Part shown: positions 10,204 to 20,949 of the stretch, piece by piece | Layout: every line of letters starts with the position of its first letter | How positions within the stretch are numbered: position 1 is the first letter of the stretch | Assembly: GCA_028671895.1 (NCBI GenBank) | Contig: CM053803.1 | Span: forward strand, 43,894,786-43,958,785 | Length of the DNA stretch: 64,000 nucleotides | DNA from: Oenanthe sinensis | Taxonomy: Eukaryota; Streptophyta; Magnoliopsida; Apiales; Apiaceae | Direction: 5' to 3' | The notes under the pieces: generated by a model | The model's database searches: none | What the model was told of the DNA's origin: nothing | What the model saw: the letters and a program-made list of their open reading frames with translations, nothing else | Position numbers and translations under genes: made by a program

Positions 10204-12481
10204 TTATACAGCCTTCAATAAACTATTTCTCAACCTAAAGCAAGTATTCATGACATTCATATTGCATGGCATACAATCAAATTTGTCAAAAAAATTATGA
10301 TTATCATGCATCAAGGTTTCCACATAGCCACATGATAAATCATCATTCTCAACAACAGATTTCTTGCACACATGTGTAAGGTGATTTGCTGAACCACAAT
10401 TTTTACAGATCTTCCTAGGAGCATTGTGAACATGTGCATAATTAGTGTGTTTGTTAATGCCTATTTTACCATTTATATTTGCCTTTTTCTTCTTAACATG
10501 CATGATATCATTTGTCTAGACATTTTCTCTTGATTCTATTTTTAATAGGAATGAACTTGGCCTTGACTACTGGATCTTCTATTTCAATAGAAGGCACATC
10601 ACTTTTAGCTGTTAGCTTATCTTCATCATTCAATTGTTATTTGATGACCATACCGACTTCATCAAACTCAACAATTGCTTTCTAAAAAATTAGAGCTTTA
10701 ACATTTTTCAAAATGTGAGGATTTCCAACAAACTTAGTTTTCTTGCCTTTTGTTAACATAGACTTTTTCTTCCCAAGACTGTCATAGTTAAATCCAATTC
10801 CAACCTTAGAATTTTCTTGGTGTTTCTCATGAAACTCTTACTGTGTTACAGATGAGTTGTGATAGGCCTTTATCTTCAATTCATTTTCAGAGATTTGATC
10901 TCTCAGGAATTTCTCAATCTGTTGTAAGTAAGTGACTTTGTTCTTTAAGTATTCATTCTATTGTTTCATGGATTGCCTGTCAACCAAGGATAATTTTAAC
11001 TGTTCATTTTTAAATTTCAGTTCATCATTGGCTTTTAACAGTCTATCAATATCTTCATAAGCATCATTCATATTGGTATGGATATTAAACATTTTAACAC
11101 TTAATTCTTCCACAGTTTTCTTATATTGAGACTTTGACATGTAAATGGAAGTTGGGATTGGCACCTGACTTGTTGAGGTTGATTCTCATTCATCTGATTT
11201 AGCCATGAGGGCCAAATTTCCATATTCTTCATCCTCTTCTTCATCAGTATCATCCCAACATTTACCTTCAACAATGTATGCTCTACCAATTTTCTTCTTT
11301 AACAGTGCTTCATACTTGGATTCTAACTCCAAGCAGTCTTTGTCCTTTTTAGCTGCTTTTGGTTCCCTACACTCAGTAGCAAAGTGTCCCAATTCATCAC
11401 AATTGTAGCATCTTATGTTTGACCTTTCAACAGATCCAGTCTTGTAACCTTCTTTGAATTTACTCTTGGGAACCTTGCCTTTACTTGAAGAGATGAAGTT
11501 TGGTTTTGGCTTGAAGCTTTTATTTTTCTTAAATCTCAAGTTTCCAAACTTTCTAGCCATGAAAGCCATAGATTTGTTGTCCATGCTTTCAAGCACTTCA
11601 AGAGTGTAGAACTCATATTCACTTTTGACAGATTCCTACACTTCTTTGTCTTTTTCAACACTTTCCTCATACTTCAGTTTTGGACTTGTACCAGCTTTTT
11701 CCACCTTCATTGGTTCTTTGACAATTAAAGCACTAGAGACATTTACCATTTTTCTTCTATTTCGTAGAATGGACTTCTTTTGAAAGTACTCCAATTCATA
11801 TGTCTTTAATATTCCATAAAGAGTTTCCAATAGAAGTTTTGGTAAATCTCTTCCTTATCTTATAACATCAATTTTATGTTCAAAGTACTCTGGAAGAGTT
11901 AGCAAAAACTTCAAATTCTTTTCTTTTGTCGCATAGGCCTTTCCGTGTAGCTGTAGTTCATTGATTAGTTTGTCTCTTCCTTATCTTATAACATCAATTT
12001 TATGTTCCAAGTACTCTGGAAGAGTTAGCAAAAACTTCAAATTCTTTTCTTTTGTCGCATAGGCCTTTCCGTGTAGCTGTAGTTCATTGATTAGTTTGTT
12101 ATACCTCTCAAAGACCTTAGTTATGCCTTCATTTGGTTTTGACGTAAATGTTTCATATTGTAAGAACCACAACTGTCTTTAATTTTCTCTTACTTCCATT
12201 GTGCCTTCACATAATAGCTCTATAGCTTCCTAAATGTGTTTGGAAGTGGTGTAGTTGACAACATTTCTATACATGACCATGTCTAGAGACTCAGTAAGGA
12301 TTAGCATGAGACTTTTGTCAAGAGCCACTTTTTCTCTTTCAGTGTTAGTGTACTGAGATGAATGCTTGTAGTTTGCAGTCTTGATGAATGTTAACATCTT
12401 CTTCTTCCATAGTATGTAGTGTTCTCTGTCAAATGGAGGAATTTTGATATTGTTTAACTTCTGTGAATTTATCTTGATCAT
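10204..12481 (-). pseudogene. gag of the SIRE-like element
   Basis: The start codon is at 12479-12481, just inside the primer site. The N-terminal part (IPPFDREHYILWKKKMLTF, later QYETFTSKPNEGITKVFERY) is the UBN2-type Gag domain of Ty1/copia elements. A CCHC knuckle, CYNCDELGHFATEC, lies at about 11369-11410 and a second, CKNCGSANHLTHVC, at about 10366-10407. Between them is a coiled-coil-like stretch (about 10960-11120). At least five stops or frameshifts break the frame. A 126-bp tandem duplication lies inside it (11847-12098). Confidence 0.88.
11847..12098 (-). repeat. 126-bp in-frame tandem duplication in gag
   Basis: 11847-11972 and 11973-12098 are the same sequence, with one visible difference (GTTCAAAG against GTTCCAAG). 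126 bp is 42 codons, so the frame is kept. Each copy contains the same TAA stop, read on the minus strand directly after KIDVIR. Confidence 0.93.
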
Positions 12482-12508
12482 TTTACTATTTATATGTCAA
12501 CAGCCTGT

Positions 12509-12520
12509 GCTCTGATACCA
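12509..12520 (-). other. Primer binding site for initiator tRNA-Met
   Basis: The minus strand reads TGGTATCAGAGC two bases inside the 5' LTR. This is the standard primer site complementary to the 3' end of plant initiator methionine tRNA. It fixes the element's orientation and the inner LTR boundary. Confidence 0.95.
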
Positions 12521-12522
12521 CT

Positions 12523-13704
12523 TGTTAGGAATTAGAGTTATAAAAGTTTACAAAGAGGGGGTGAATGTATAAATTCAATTTTGTTTACTCTTACAACTAG
12601 ATGAACTATTTGGTTGTGTTTGTAGCTTTATCAATTCACATGTGTTTACTTAATTATAAATGTGGAAATATAAAGAACACAGAGAATTAACTTTCAATCT
12701 AATTATGTATTAGAATGAACTTGCTACAATCTGAAATTCAAAGTGAATTTTAGCTTCTTGTTCTTAGAAGAAAACAAGGTATGAATACTTGATGCAAAAT
12801 ATTCCCACATCCTTTACTAACGAGGCTGTACAATGCTATATAGACAAAATTTCTCTTGGCACATGCACTCACTAATCAGTTAAGCTAAAACTAGAAATAG
12901 ACAAACAACTTTACATTTGACTACTATCTATTTCTAGCTAACACATACTATGACAGTTCTTTTGCTTCCAGCCTTATCCCTTCTGGCATTTGTCTTGTTC
13001 TTCTTCTAAGCTTCGTTATAGACCTGTCTATATCATTCCAGGTTTGACTGATCCTGTAATGACAGAGATTCAATATGTTTGTCTTGTTTTTCTACAAGTT
13101 TCCTTAAAATTAGCTTATTTGAAACATTTGAATTCTTAGTATTGCTATAATTCGAGAACTTTTGGAGTATGTTACACATTCGAGTACTCAAGAGGCTTCT
13201 CGATTAGTCCTTTGCTTGATCACTTATCGATTGGCTAGACTTCTCGAATGCATAAAGTTCTTTGATGACATCTTGATTAGACTAGACTTCTCGATTGGCT
13301 CGATTACACTATCTTTCACTTCTCGAAAGACTTCTCGAAGGACTCATTTCTGTTACTTCTCTAATAGCTCACATTTCTTGACTTCTCGAATAGCTTCAAT
13401 TTGCTTACTTCTTGACTTGTTTTTCTGGACTTCTCTAACCATTCATTTCTTGTCTTCTCTACCAAGATGACTTCTCAATTGACTTTTTGACTTAGAAACA
13501 ATTTCATTCTGAAACTTCTTATTCTTCCAAACTCTTCTTGATTTGATGCATGATTTACCAACTGGAATCTTCTACCATTCTTTATTTTTCACTTCCAATA
13601 TTTACACTTTGAAACTACAGTAGAAACATGCTTCTAACTGCAATGATACATGAGATAAATTAAGTAATTTTTCCTAGTACAGAGAATCTAGAAATGCTTA
13701 AACA
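12523..13704 (-). repeat. 5' LTR of the minus-strand SIRE-like element
   Basis: The inner edge is certain: TGTTAGGAATTAG starts two bases from the primer site. The outer edge is less sure. The best candidate is ...TTAAACA at 13704, which gives TGTTTAAGC as the minus-strand LTR start and a length of 1182 bp. The opposite LTR is off-window, so no target duplication can be checked. The end adjoining the primer site resembles the ends of the LTRs at 3128 and 16110 (a C-rich tract, then CCTAACA). Confidence 0.6.
13150..13480. repeat. ACTTCTCGA motif array in LTR
   Basis: Six exact CTTCTCGA copies and about six variants (CTTCTCTA, CTTCTTGA, CTTCTCAA) lie in about 330 bp. Several form the palindrome TTCTCGAA; one region has two such palindromes in tandem near 13320-13340. 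It is nearly the inverse of the TCGAGAACTC array at 4080-4370 of the same element. Confidence 0.72.
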
Positions 13705-14802
13705 AGACAAGCATTTAGTATAATGTAGGCTTGATTTGATCCAATATTTAGTATACTTGTTCTTGTGATTTTAGTATACTATATATGTTCTTGTGATTTT
13801 ACACTAACTTATTCTTGGTATCATTGTTGTGGTTTTAATAGTTAGATACTTGTCTTGATACTTATTTTTCAATAATCCCCTAACCTATAATTTTTTGGTT
13901 TATATATTTAGGGGATCATATGATGGATGATTATTGTTGGTATCATTGTTGTGGCCATGATGGCTAGGAAAGGGAAGGGTAAGGAAACGGATAAGGGCAA
14001 GGGTAAGAAGATGAATAATTACAAGGGGAAGTTTAAGAGTAAGGAGAGCGGGAAAATCAAAGATACAGATAAGGAGATTATGAAGGGAAAGGACAAATGA
14101 GGTAAGGGGAATGGAAAACAACCGGTGGAGAGTACATTGAGATTGATTGACTAGTCTACCGAATTGGATACAGATTTGGATCAAAATAGGAGCGACGTAG
14201 AGGATGGTGCAAAAAGGAAAGTGAGGAGACCGCGCACACATTCATCGGGAAAGTTCGGAGATAAGATTCCAAGTAGACCAAAATGTATAAATATCTCTGG
14301 TAGACAATAAGTCTAATTCTCATATCTTTTTAGTTTGTTTAATTGTGTGTTAGCATGTTTAATTAGGTAGATTACATGGTGGATCATTATTTAGGTTGTC
14401 CTTTTGTGTTAGCATATTTATTTAGGTAGAATAAATGTTAGAAATGGTAGCTTTTGATACCATAATCATGTATATGTGTATGTTAGTATGTCACATATAT
14501 CATCTTCTATTTATAATATAAATGTAAAATAAAAAAAATGTATGATAGATAACTAAAAAAATTGTGACTCCTAAAATATTTCAAAATGTTATAAAATTAT
14601 TGTTATATTTGATTGAAAAGAATAAAATTAAAGGAATCAAATAAATTTTGAATTACAATACGAATGTAAAAGTTTAGAAATTTTTAAATAATAAAAGTAC
14701 CAATTGACATACTGAAATTTTTCTTTTTTAGATTGTCTTTTTGTTAGCATATTTATTAATATTTGTTAATGTATGTTACGTGTATGTAGTATTGAAAATA
14801 AT

Positions 14803-16110
14803 TGTAAAGCATAATGTAACGTAGTATGTAATAGTGATAATGATAACTCAACTAAAAAACAAAGACATATAAATAATACTAATATGCAGCACATGAATCC
14901 AGAAGGACATACAAACATGAATCATACATACATCATTGCAGAGCATTCAAGATGAAAAAGTTTACTGAACGACAGCGAGAGAAGTTCATTAAAATATTCA
15001 GGCCTCAGCAACAAATAAGTGTTCAGTAGATTTCAGACTAAAGACAGTGCAATGATTCAAGTATAGTTGTCAAAGGGTTTCAGTGATCAGAAGCAATGGA
15101 ACAATCCAAAGTTAATCAGCTGAAACAGAACAGAAATCAAGGGAATTCAATTCAGTGTTAGTCATTTGTGAACCAGACCAGTGCACTAAGCATCAGCACA
15201 ACAAGAAAAGAATTGTCTTGGTTAATCAGAAGAAAATCAGTTGATCAAGCCAGAGGAGTGAAAACCAAGTAGTTATTACTTCAAGAATTGAAGATATTTA
15301 TTAAGACAAGTAAAACTACATTTGGTGGTGCCTACAAAGGTGAAACATAGTGTGGGCTCAACAAACTTTACTTAGGCGCAACAAACAAAGTTGAAAGCTC
15401 AAGATTAGCCTAATTCATGGTTTGTAGTGCCTGCACAAGGGATTAGAAGTGAAGGCGCAACAAAACTTGTTGTGGCGCCACTTAAGCTAAGGTGGAAGGT
15501 TTGTGGCGCCTACACACTGCATCCAGTGTGCAAGCGCAACAAAAGGTATAATGGCGCAACAAACATCTCAGGCGCAAGGAAATGTTGAAAATGTTAAGGC
15601 ATTTGTGGCGCCTATACAGGGGAACCACTGTATAGGCGCAACAAAAGTACCTGGTGGCGCAACAAACTAATTTAGGCGCAACAAACACTTTAGTGGCGCC
15701 TATACACCACTCTTCATGTTCAAGGCACAACAAAGGACTTATACAATTGTGGAATTCAATTTCCAAAAGTCTACAGAATATATATGGGTTAAATCAAAAT
15801 GGTCAGTGTGGAATATTATTCATTCATCATCAACAAAAGAGATATAGAAGGGAGCTCCATTAAAAACATACATTTATAGCACCCAACTGTACTTCTATTG
15901 TAACATTGATTGAACCCATTGAAGCTAATCATTTGATTAGAAGTGTAGCACCTCAGGGAATTAATAATACATTGTTATTTCCCCGAATCTTTGTGTTTCA
16001 TTAACTGCCATTTTTATTTCTCAAGAACACAAACACTTAATTCGCATTTAAACCAAAAATCTACCACTTCATATTCAACCCCCACTTCTATGATGATTTT
16101 GGACCTAATA
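14803..16110 (+). mobile_element. SIRE-type solo LTR with ATAAT target duplication
   Basis: This 1308-bp block starts TGTAAAGCAT and ends CCTAATA (an expected CA end mutated to TA). ATAAT flanks it at 14798-14802 and 16111-16115. Its first 50 bp align with the start of the LTR at 1391: both reach GATAACTCAAC at about base 40-50. GAGAAGTTCATTAA occurs in both, and both end in a C-rich tract plus GGACCTAA. No internal region or second LTR is present. Confidence 0.85.
15370..15735. repeat. GGCGCAACAAA / GTGGCGCC motif array in solo LTR
   Basis: Seven exact GCGCAACAAA copies, plus variants (GGCACAACAAA, CTCAACAAA), alternate with four GTGGCGCC boxes, three of which continue TA(C/T)ACA. The block is GC-rich within AT-rich surroundings and lies in the middle of the LTR, as do the different arrays of the related LTRs. 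Confidence 0.75.
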
Positions 16111-16660
16111 ATAATGAAGCTAAGAAGACTTTTCTTGCGATGATTCGAGAAAGGTGGCCCATTGGCCCAAACACCTTCAGTAATATTGATTATCATTATC
16201 TCGAATGGTTGCGTGAATGGGTTGAGGAGTTTAGAGTAAGTGACAATTAATTATTTCTTAATTTTTGAACTATATGACTTTATGTTTATTTCTCGACCGT
16301 TCTTGATTTTGTTTATTTTGTAGAAATATTATAAGAAAAAAAAAGGACAAAGCCGATCAAAAGCAACGACTATAATTGAACAACATATTAGGAACATGTG
16401 CAAGAGGACAATGAATGAAATTAAAAGGATGGTTGACAAATAATCAAAGGAGAGAGGAGTTGATAAAAAACTTTTAAGGCCCATCTATTGATCCGCAAAA
16501 TTTTGGGATGATCTTTTGAAGTATTAGGAGAGTGAAGGGTGCATGCATAGGTCTAAGGTTGCATCCGCCAACCGCCAAAAGTTGGAAAGGTTACATAGTG
16601 TCGGTGCCCTAAGTTTTAATAGTGTTGAAGAGATATTTTTTTAACCTCTTAAAAATTTAT

Positions 16661-16924
16661 AAACACACACACACACACACACACAAATTTTAACTTAAAA
16701 TGCTAATTTTAGTTAATCTTTTTTTGAAAGAAAATGAGAAAGAAGTCTCGAAAACCCCTGAGTCGCCTTAAGGCGTGGAATGAAACTCATACGAAGGTTG
16801 GCTCCGATCCGGATCACCCATGTATACCACTCCGACGGCGATGCACATTGCGGTACTCCTTTATATAATTGTCTATTCTTTTATTTGTTTCGAGTATATA
16901 TATATATATGTATGTATGTATGTA
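16661..16924. repeat. (CA)n and (TA)n/(TATG)n microsatellites
   Basis: An uninterrupted CA run lies at about 16663-16685. A TA run followed by four TATG-type units lies at about 16894-16924. Both are in introns of the transposase pseudogene. Confidence 0.9.
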
Positions 16925-18059
16925 TTAGGAAGTAAGCAATTTTGGTTATTAACCTTCTTATTATTTTTGATTTTTTATTGATGTGTTAGGAACGATATGT
17001 CGATATATTGGAAAGGATGCCGGTATCAGTTACCCAAATGGGTGATCGAGATGAGCCTTTAGAATGGTGGATGCAAGCGATAGGGGTACCAGAAGGCGAT
17101 AAACCAAATAAGAATTATCTTGTCGAGTACCCCAATGCTAGAGCTAGTGATCTTATACCTACGTTTGCTACACGTTATAGGGACGCTCATCGAGGCAAAG
17201 TCGGATCCTCATCTTCATCCGCTACACGACAACCCGTCCTCCCCGACAATGTGTACTTCTCGGTGGTTAGGAACGTACTCAATGAGGTTCGTGCTAATCC
17301 TACACAATTTCCTCGGCAATTATCGAATGAAGAAATAGTTAACTTTGCACAAATGACACTTGAGGCCTCCGATCTATCTAATGACCAAAGTAGAAGACTT
17401 GGATGGAATAATCTCATATCCGGAGAAATGGTCCATATTATAACTACATTGGTCAAAGATATTCTCCAAAAAAGTGAGACACAAGTTCAATGGATGCTTG
17501 AGGTAATATGATCCTATATAACTCTTTAGTTGATATTAATTAACCTATGTAACTCTTTCGTTATATCTTCTAATTGTTTTTTAAATGTGTGTAGGAAAAT
17601 GAACGTAATGTCGAGGAAAAGGATTATACGGATGAGGATGAGATGTCGGGGGATATGGATGGCAATGACGAGGGCGATGGAGAGGGAGATGGCGAAAATG
17701 ATGAAGATGTGGAGATGAGTGATCCCCATGGAACGAACTCTAGTCTTTCTATGTCCGAGTCCGAGTAATATTTTTTTATGAATGTTATGAATTTTGGATT
17801 GTTATGTTTGGATTTGGAGGCAGTTGTAAATTTGGGATGTTATATTGATGTTAATTTGAGATTTTATGTACATTTGATATTAATTTTAGGATGTTATGTT
17901 GGAATGTTAATTACAAGATCATTTTATGTTAATTATATTGGTTTGCATTTGATGTTATGTGTATGAATGATTGTTGGTATTAGTTACAATGATTGTTGAT
18001 TAGATTGGTTATTTTGATTAATAGGTGGACTGCAATTAGCTGCAGAATCTGTTTTTTTG

Positions 18060-18560
18060 CCAAAAAACTTGTAAAACCGACCGAAAGATCATATAACCGA
18101 CCGTTTTTTACCATTCATAAACCCAGTAAAACCGACCGGCTATGGTCATAACCGACCGCCTCTTTCATAAAACCGACCGATTTCTTGGTTTGGACGGTCG
18201 GTTTAAGTTGGTCGGTTATGTCTCTTTCCCAAAATTTTGGAAACTAGTTTGCTAGAAAACTGACCGATATGCACATCGGTCGGTTATAATACTACAACTT
18301 CTCATGTCATAACTGACCGTGGCATCAGTCGATTTTAGTGGACATACAACGGACCGAATAGGCGATCGATTTAAGGTTACACGTGGGATACATGTGGCAT
18401 CCGTGGGCCCAATTCTAACAAAAGTAGAAGTCTCATAACTGACCGATGTTGGGGTCAGTTATGATCGTTAAACCTTACCAACAATTAAAAATTAAACCGA
18501 CCGAAATCAGTCATAACAGACTGATTTGGGCAGTCGATTTTAGACGTTTTCTTTGTAGTG
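18060..18560 (+). repeat. CACTA subterminal repeats and 3' terminal inverted repeat
   Basis: About fifteen copies of ACCGACCG or its variants occur on either strand, many as ATAACCGACCG or AAAACCGACCG. They end at the TAGTG terminus at 18556-18560. In CACTA elements such repeats bind the element's own accessory protein. Confidence 0.8.
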
Positions 18561-20740
18561 ATAACAATCCTCACAAAAGAAGGATGATTATTAAAGGAAA
18601 AATAAGAATTACAGTGATTAGATAAGAGAAAAGAATATGAAAGTTAATTTGTGAGAAGGAAGAATGCTTAATTGATGAAGAAAAGAATAGATCTGCATAT
18701 TTTTTTATGACGGCTAGGGTTGCACTTCGACTTCAATTTTTTTTTATTTCTTACTTTCTCAACCCCACCTACTAGTCTCTCAGGAAGCAAGAAGCACTTA
18801 GGCGATCAGGACTCCAGCGAGATTCATTAAATCGGAACATAACTCCGATCTAAACTCAGATACATATATATATTCTTCTTCTTTACTGTACTCTTTTTGT
18901 CAATGCAATTTTTACTTAATAATTTGATTGAATGCTAGTCCAAATTTCCTAATCGAAATCAAATTCGAACCTCGATGAAAGACTTGATCACAGCACAATA
19001 TATACCACATATTTATTGATGTAAACTGATAACAATCTTAAATAGAGTGCATGTTCAATGTTCATCCATATTCTCTAATATACCAGGGAGGAAGCCATAA
19101 TTCAGTCGACCATTGTACGGCTGAGATGCGGAAGATCTCAATAATATTTAAATCCTGCATCTTTTGATCTCACTTTAGGGTACAGTTACGAGACAAACAA
19201 ACCTCATCTTAGTTGCTTATATACATCATCATCATTATATCCACATGATCCTTGTTCAATTGATTTTTCCCATCTATAATTCTACAGTGCACCTAATGTG
19301 CTTCAACAGAAGCATCCACCTCTCTAGTCCTCTGGTAGTATATCGAATCCATTCCCAAACTAATCTTTTTCGAGGTACACTTTCCTAAATTAACCTATTT
19401 CATTTATCAAATAGTGTTGAAAATGAATCCATGGAATCCAAATTCGACTCCCTAAAATTATAATATTACTCTTTTCCCCTCGCGTACTTATAAATAAAAT
19501 TTTTAATTTTAATTTTAATTTTATTAAGAGATATATGGGGTGCTTGGAAGTTAGAGGTTTGAGGAGAAATCAGAGGATTGAGGTAAGTTAGAGATTTGAT
19601 CAAATAAATCCTCTAATATGTGTGTTTGGTAGTTAGCTAATTGAAATAGCTTATTGAGGTGAAAAAATTAATTTTAAAAAAACTACTTTTAAGAATTTTT
19701 TGTATCAGAGGTTTGTCATGTGCCAACTAGTTTAAATACAAACAGTTTATTACCAAACAATTTTTTTCAAAATAGTTAATTCAATTAATTAGTCAAAACA
19801 ACTAATTCAATCTGCTCTGTCTAATAGCTAACCGTTAATTGCCAAATTGGGATAATGTTTTATTTTATATAAAACAAATATCATTTACAAATGTCAAAGT
19901 AGGTAAAAATGTGAAAAATGACATAATTAGTAATATTTTAAATAAAATTAACAAAAATAATAATTTTCCGGACAAAATTAATCATTGACATACACATTTA
20001 TAAAATATGTATCTCATTTGTATAAATATTATTTTTTAATTGTGATACTCCAACAAAAAATGTATATACAATAAGGAGTAAGGACAACAAAACACTAGCA
20101 TCAGAGAATATAGGAATTTATTTGAGATGTGCTTGACTTTCTTTGATCTAATAAAATATTTTAATAATTTCATTGATATAAAGTGATTCTATTTTTTTTT
20201 TCAATATAGACTAACAAATAATCTCTTAGAAATTTATTTTATATTAGAATTAATATGGAGACTTGTTTTCCAAATTTTTATAAGAAATTAAAAATTTTGA
20301 TCTATAACTATTTCAGTAGGCAAGACGTACTACTGTACTAGTCTATATAATGAATCCATTTCTCGTCTATTTAATAATCAATACATTTTAAACTTTTCTG
20401 TGGTTACTAATCCCACCGAGAGTAAAATTATTCAAATTTGGGTGAGTAAGAAAATTTAACCCATAATATTGCAGTTCACATTTAGATGAAATTTTTCTTC
20501 TTCTAAAATTCTTAGCTTGTTTACATATATTCTCCAAATTAAATAATTTATAATCATCCCTAGGAATCAATGATATATGCACTCAAAATGAGAATTTCCT
20601 TTATTAATTTGTTCACTAAACTTGTTATTCAACTTCTGAGGCTGCAATTGTTGATCTATATGATAATGGAAACGATTTTTATTCCGTAATTATGTTATAT
20701 TGTTATTATTTAATTGCTTATATTTTCTTGTTGATAAAGA
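18561..20740. other. Intergenic, AT-rich, no gene seen
   Basis: No coding region or clear element was found. 19530-19860 carries phrases common in plant repeats (GGGTGCTTGGAAG, TGTGTTTGGTAGTTAGC), but no inverted termini or target duplication could be identified. The rest is low-complexity AT-rich sequence. Confidence 0.5.
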
Positions 20741-20747
20741 GATATAC

Positions 20748-20930
20748 AGTTAAACCTCGATAAATAAATACGTTTGGGACCGGAAAATTATATTCATTAA
20801 TCAAGATTATTCATTTATCGATGTCAAAAATATACTGTTTCTATTATGTTGGGACGGGAAAAAATTATTCATTTGACGAGATTATTTGTTTATTAAATAT
20901 TCATTTATCGATTATTAAAAATAATGTCCA
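20748..20930. mobile_element. Emigrant-like MITE relic
   Basis: The left end reads TA-CAGTTAAACCTCGATAAAT, close to the CAGTAAAACCTCTATAAAT terminus known from Emigrant (pogo-like) MITEs. Repeated TTATTCATTTATCGA and GGGACGGGAAAA-type phrases typical of the family follow. The other terminus is not recognisable, so it is truncated or decayed. Confidence 0.5.
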
Positions 20931-20949
20931 AAGGGCCAATTGCTTCACT

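Larger units (their letters stand above)
3129..13704 (-). mobile_element. SIRE-like Ty1/copia retrotransposon, decayed and interrupted
   Basis: On the minus strand the order is 5' LTR (12523 to about 13704), tRNA-iMet primer site (12509-12520), gag, protease, integrase, reverse transcriptase, RNase H (to 4766), a spacer with a motif array, and an env-like ORF (3926 down to 3129). The 3' LTR is not in the window because the plus-strand element is inserted in the env-like ORF. A gypsy-type solo LTR splits the integrase. Frameshifts and stops throughout show that it is dead. Gag-protease-integrase-RT order proves Ty1/copia; the additional 3' ORF suggests the SIRE group. The right LTR boundary is approximate. 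Confidence 0.85.
13957..17768 (+). pseudogene. En/Spm-type (Ptta/TNP1-like) transposase gene, decayed
   Basis: Putative exons: 13957-14310, lysine-rich (MMARKGKGKETDKGKGKK) with in-frame stops at 14098 and 14152; about 16111-16230 (KTFLAMIRERWPIGPN, LEWLREWVEEF); about 16324-16640 with in-frame stops (WDDLLKY*ESEGC); about 16732-16853 (RLKAWNETHTKVGSDPD); 16990-17502, open (WWMQAIGVPEGDKPN, NEEIVNFAQ); and 17595-17768, highly acidic and ending MSESE-stop. The RxxAWNETH block and acidic tail fit the plant transposase family Pfam calls Transposase_24. Splice sites are by eye. A solo LTR at 14803-16110 interrupts it. Confidence 0.65.
13705..18560 (+). mobile_element. CACTA (En/Spm) transposon, 3' portion
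   Basis: The right end, GTTTTCTTTGTAGTG at 18546-18560, is the inverted form of a CACTACAAAGAAAAC-type CACTA terminus. Upstream, 18060-18550 is packed with subterminal ACCGACCG / CGGTCGGT repeats on both strands. A pseudogene with features of the plant En/Spm accessory transposase occupies 13957-17768. The 5' terminus was not seen; it is probably off-window, left of the retrotransposon that appears to be inserted in this element. Confidence 0.75.

Noticed and set aside
15482..15766. Cysteine-rich minus-strand frame
   Set aside because: It is a by-product of the GGCGCAACAAA / GTGGCGCC array in the solo LTR.
19530..19860. Possible hAT or Harbinger MITE (GGGTGCTTGG..., TGTTTGGTAGTTAGC)
   Set aside because: No terminal inverted repeat or target duplication could be matched by eye.
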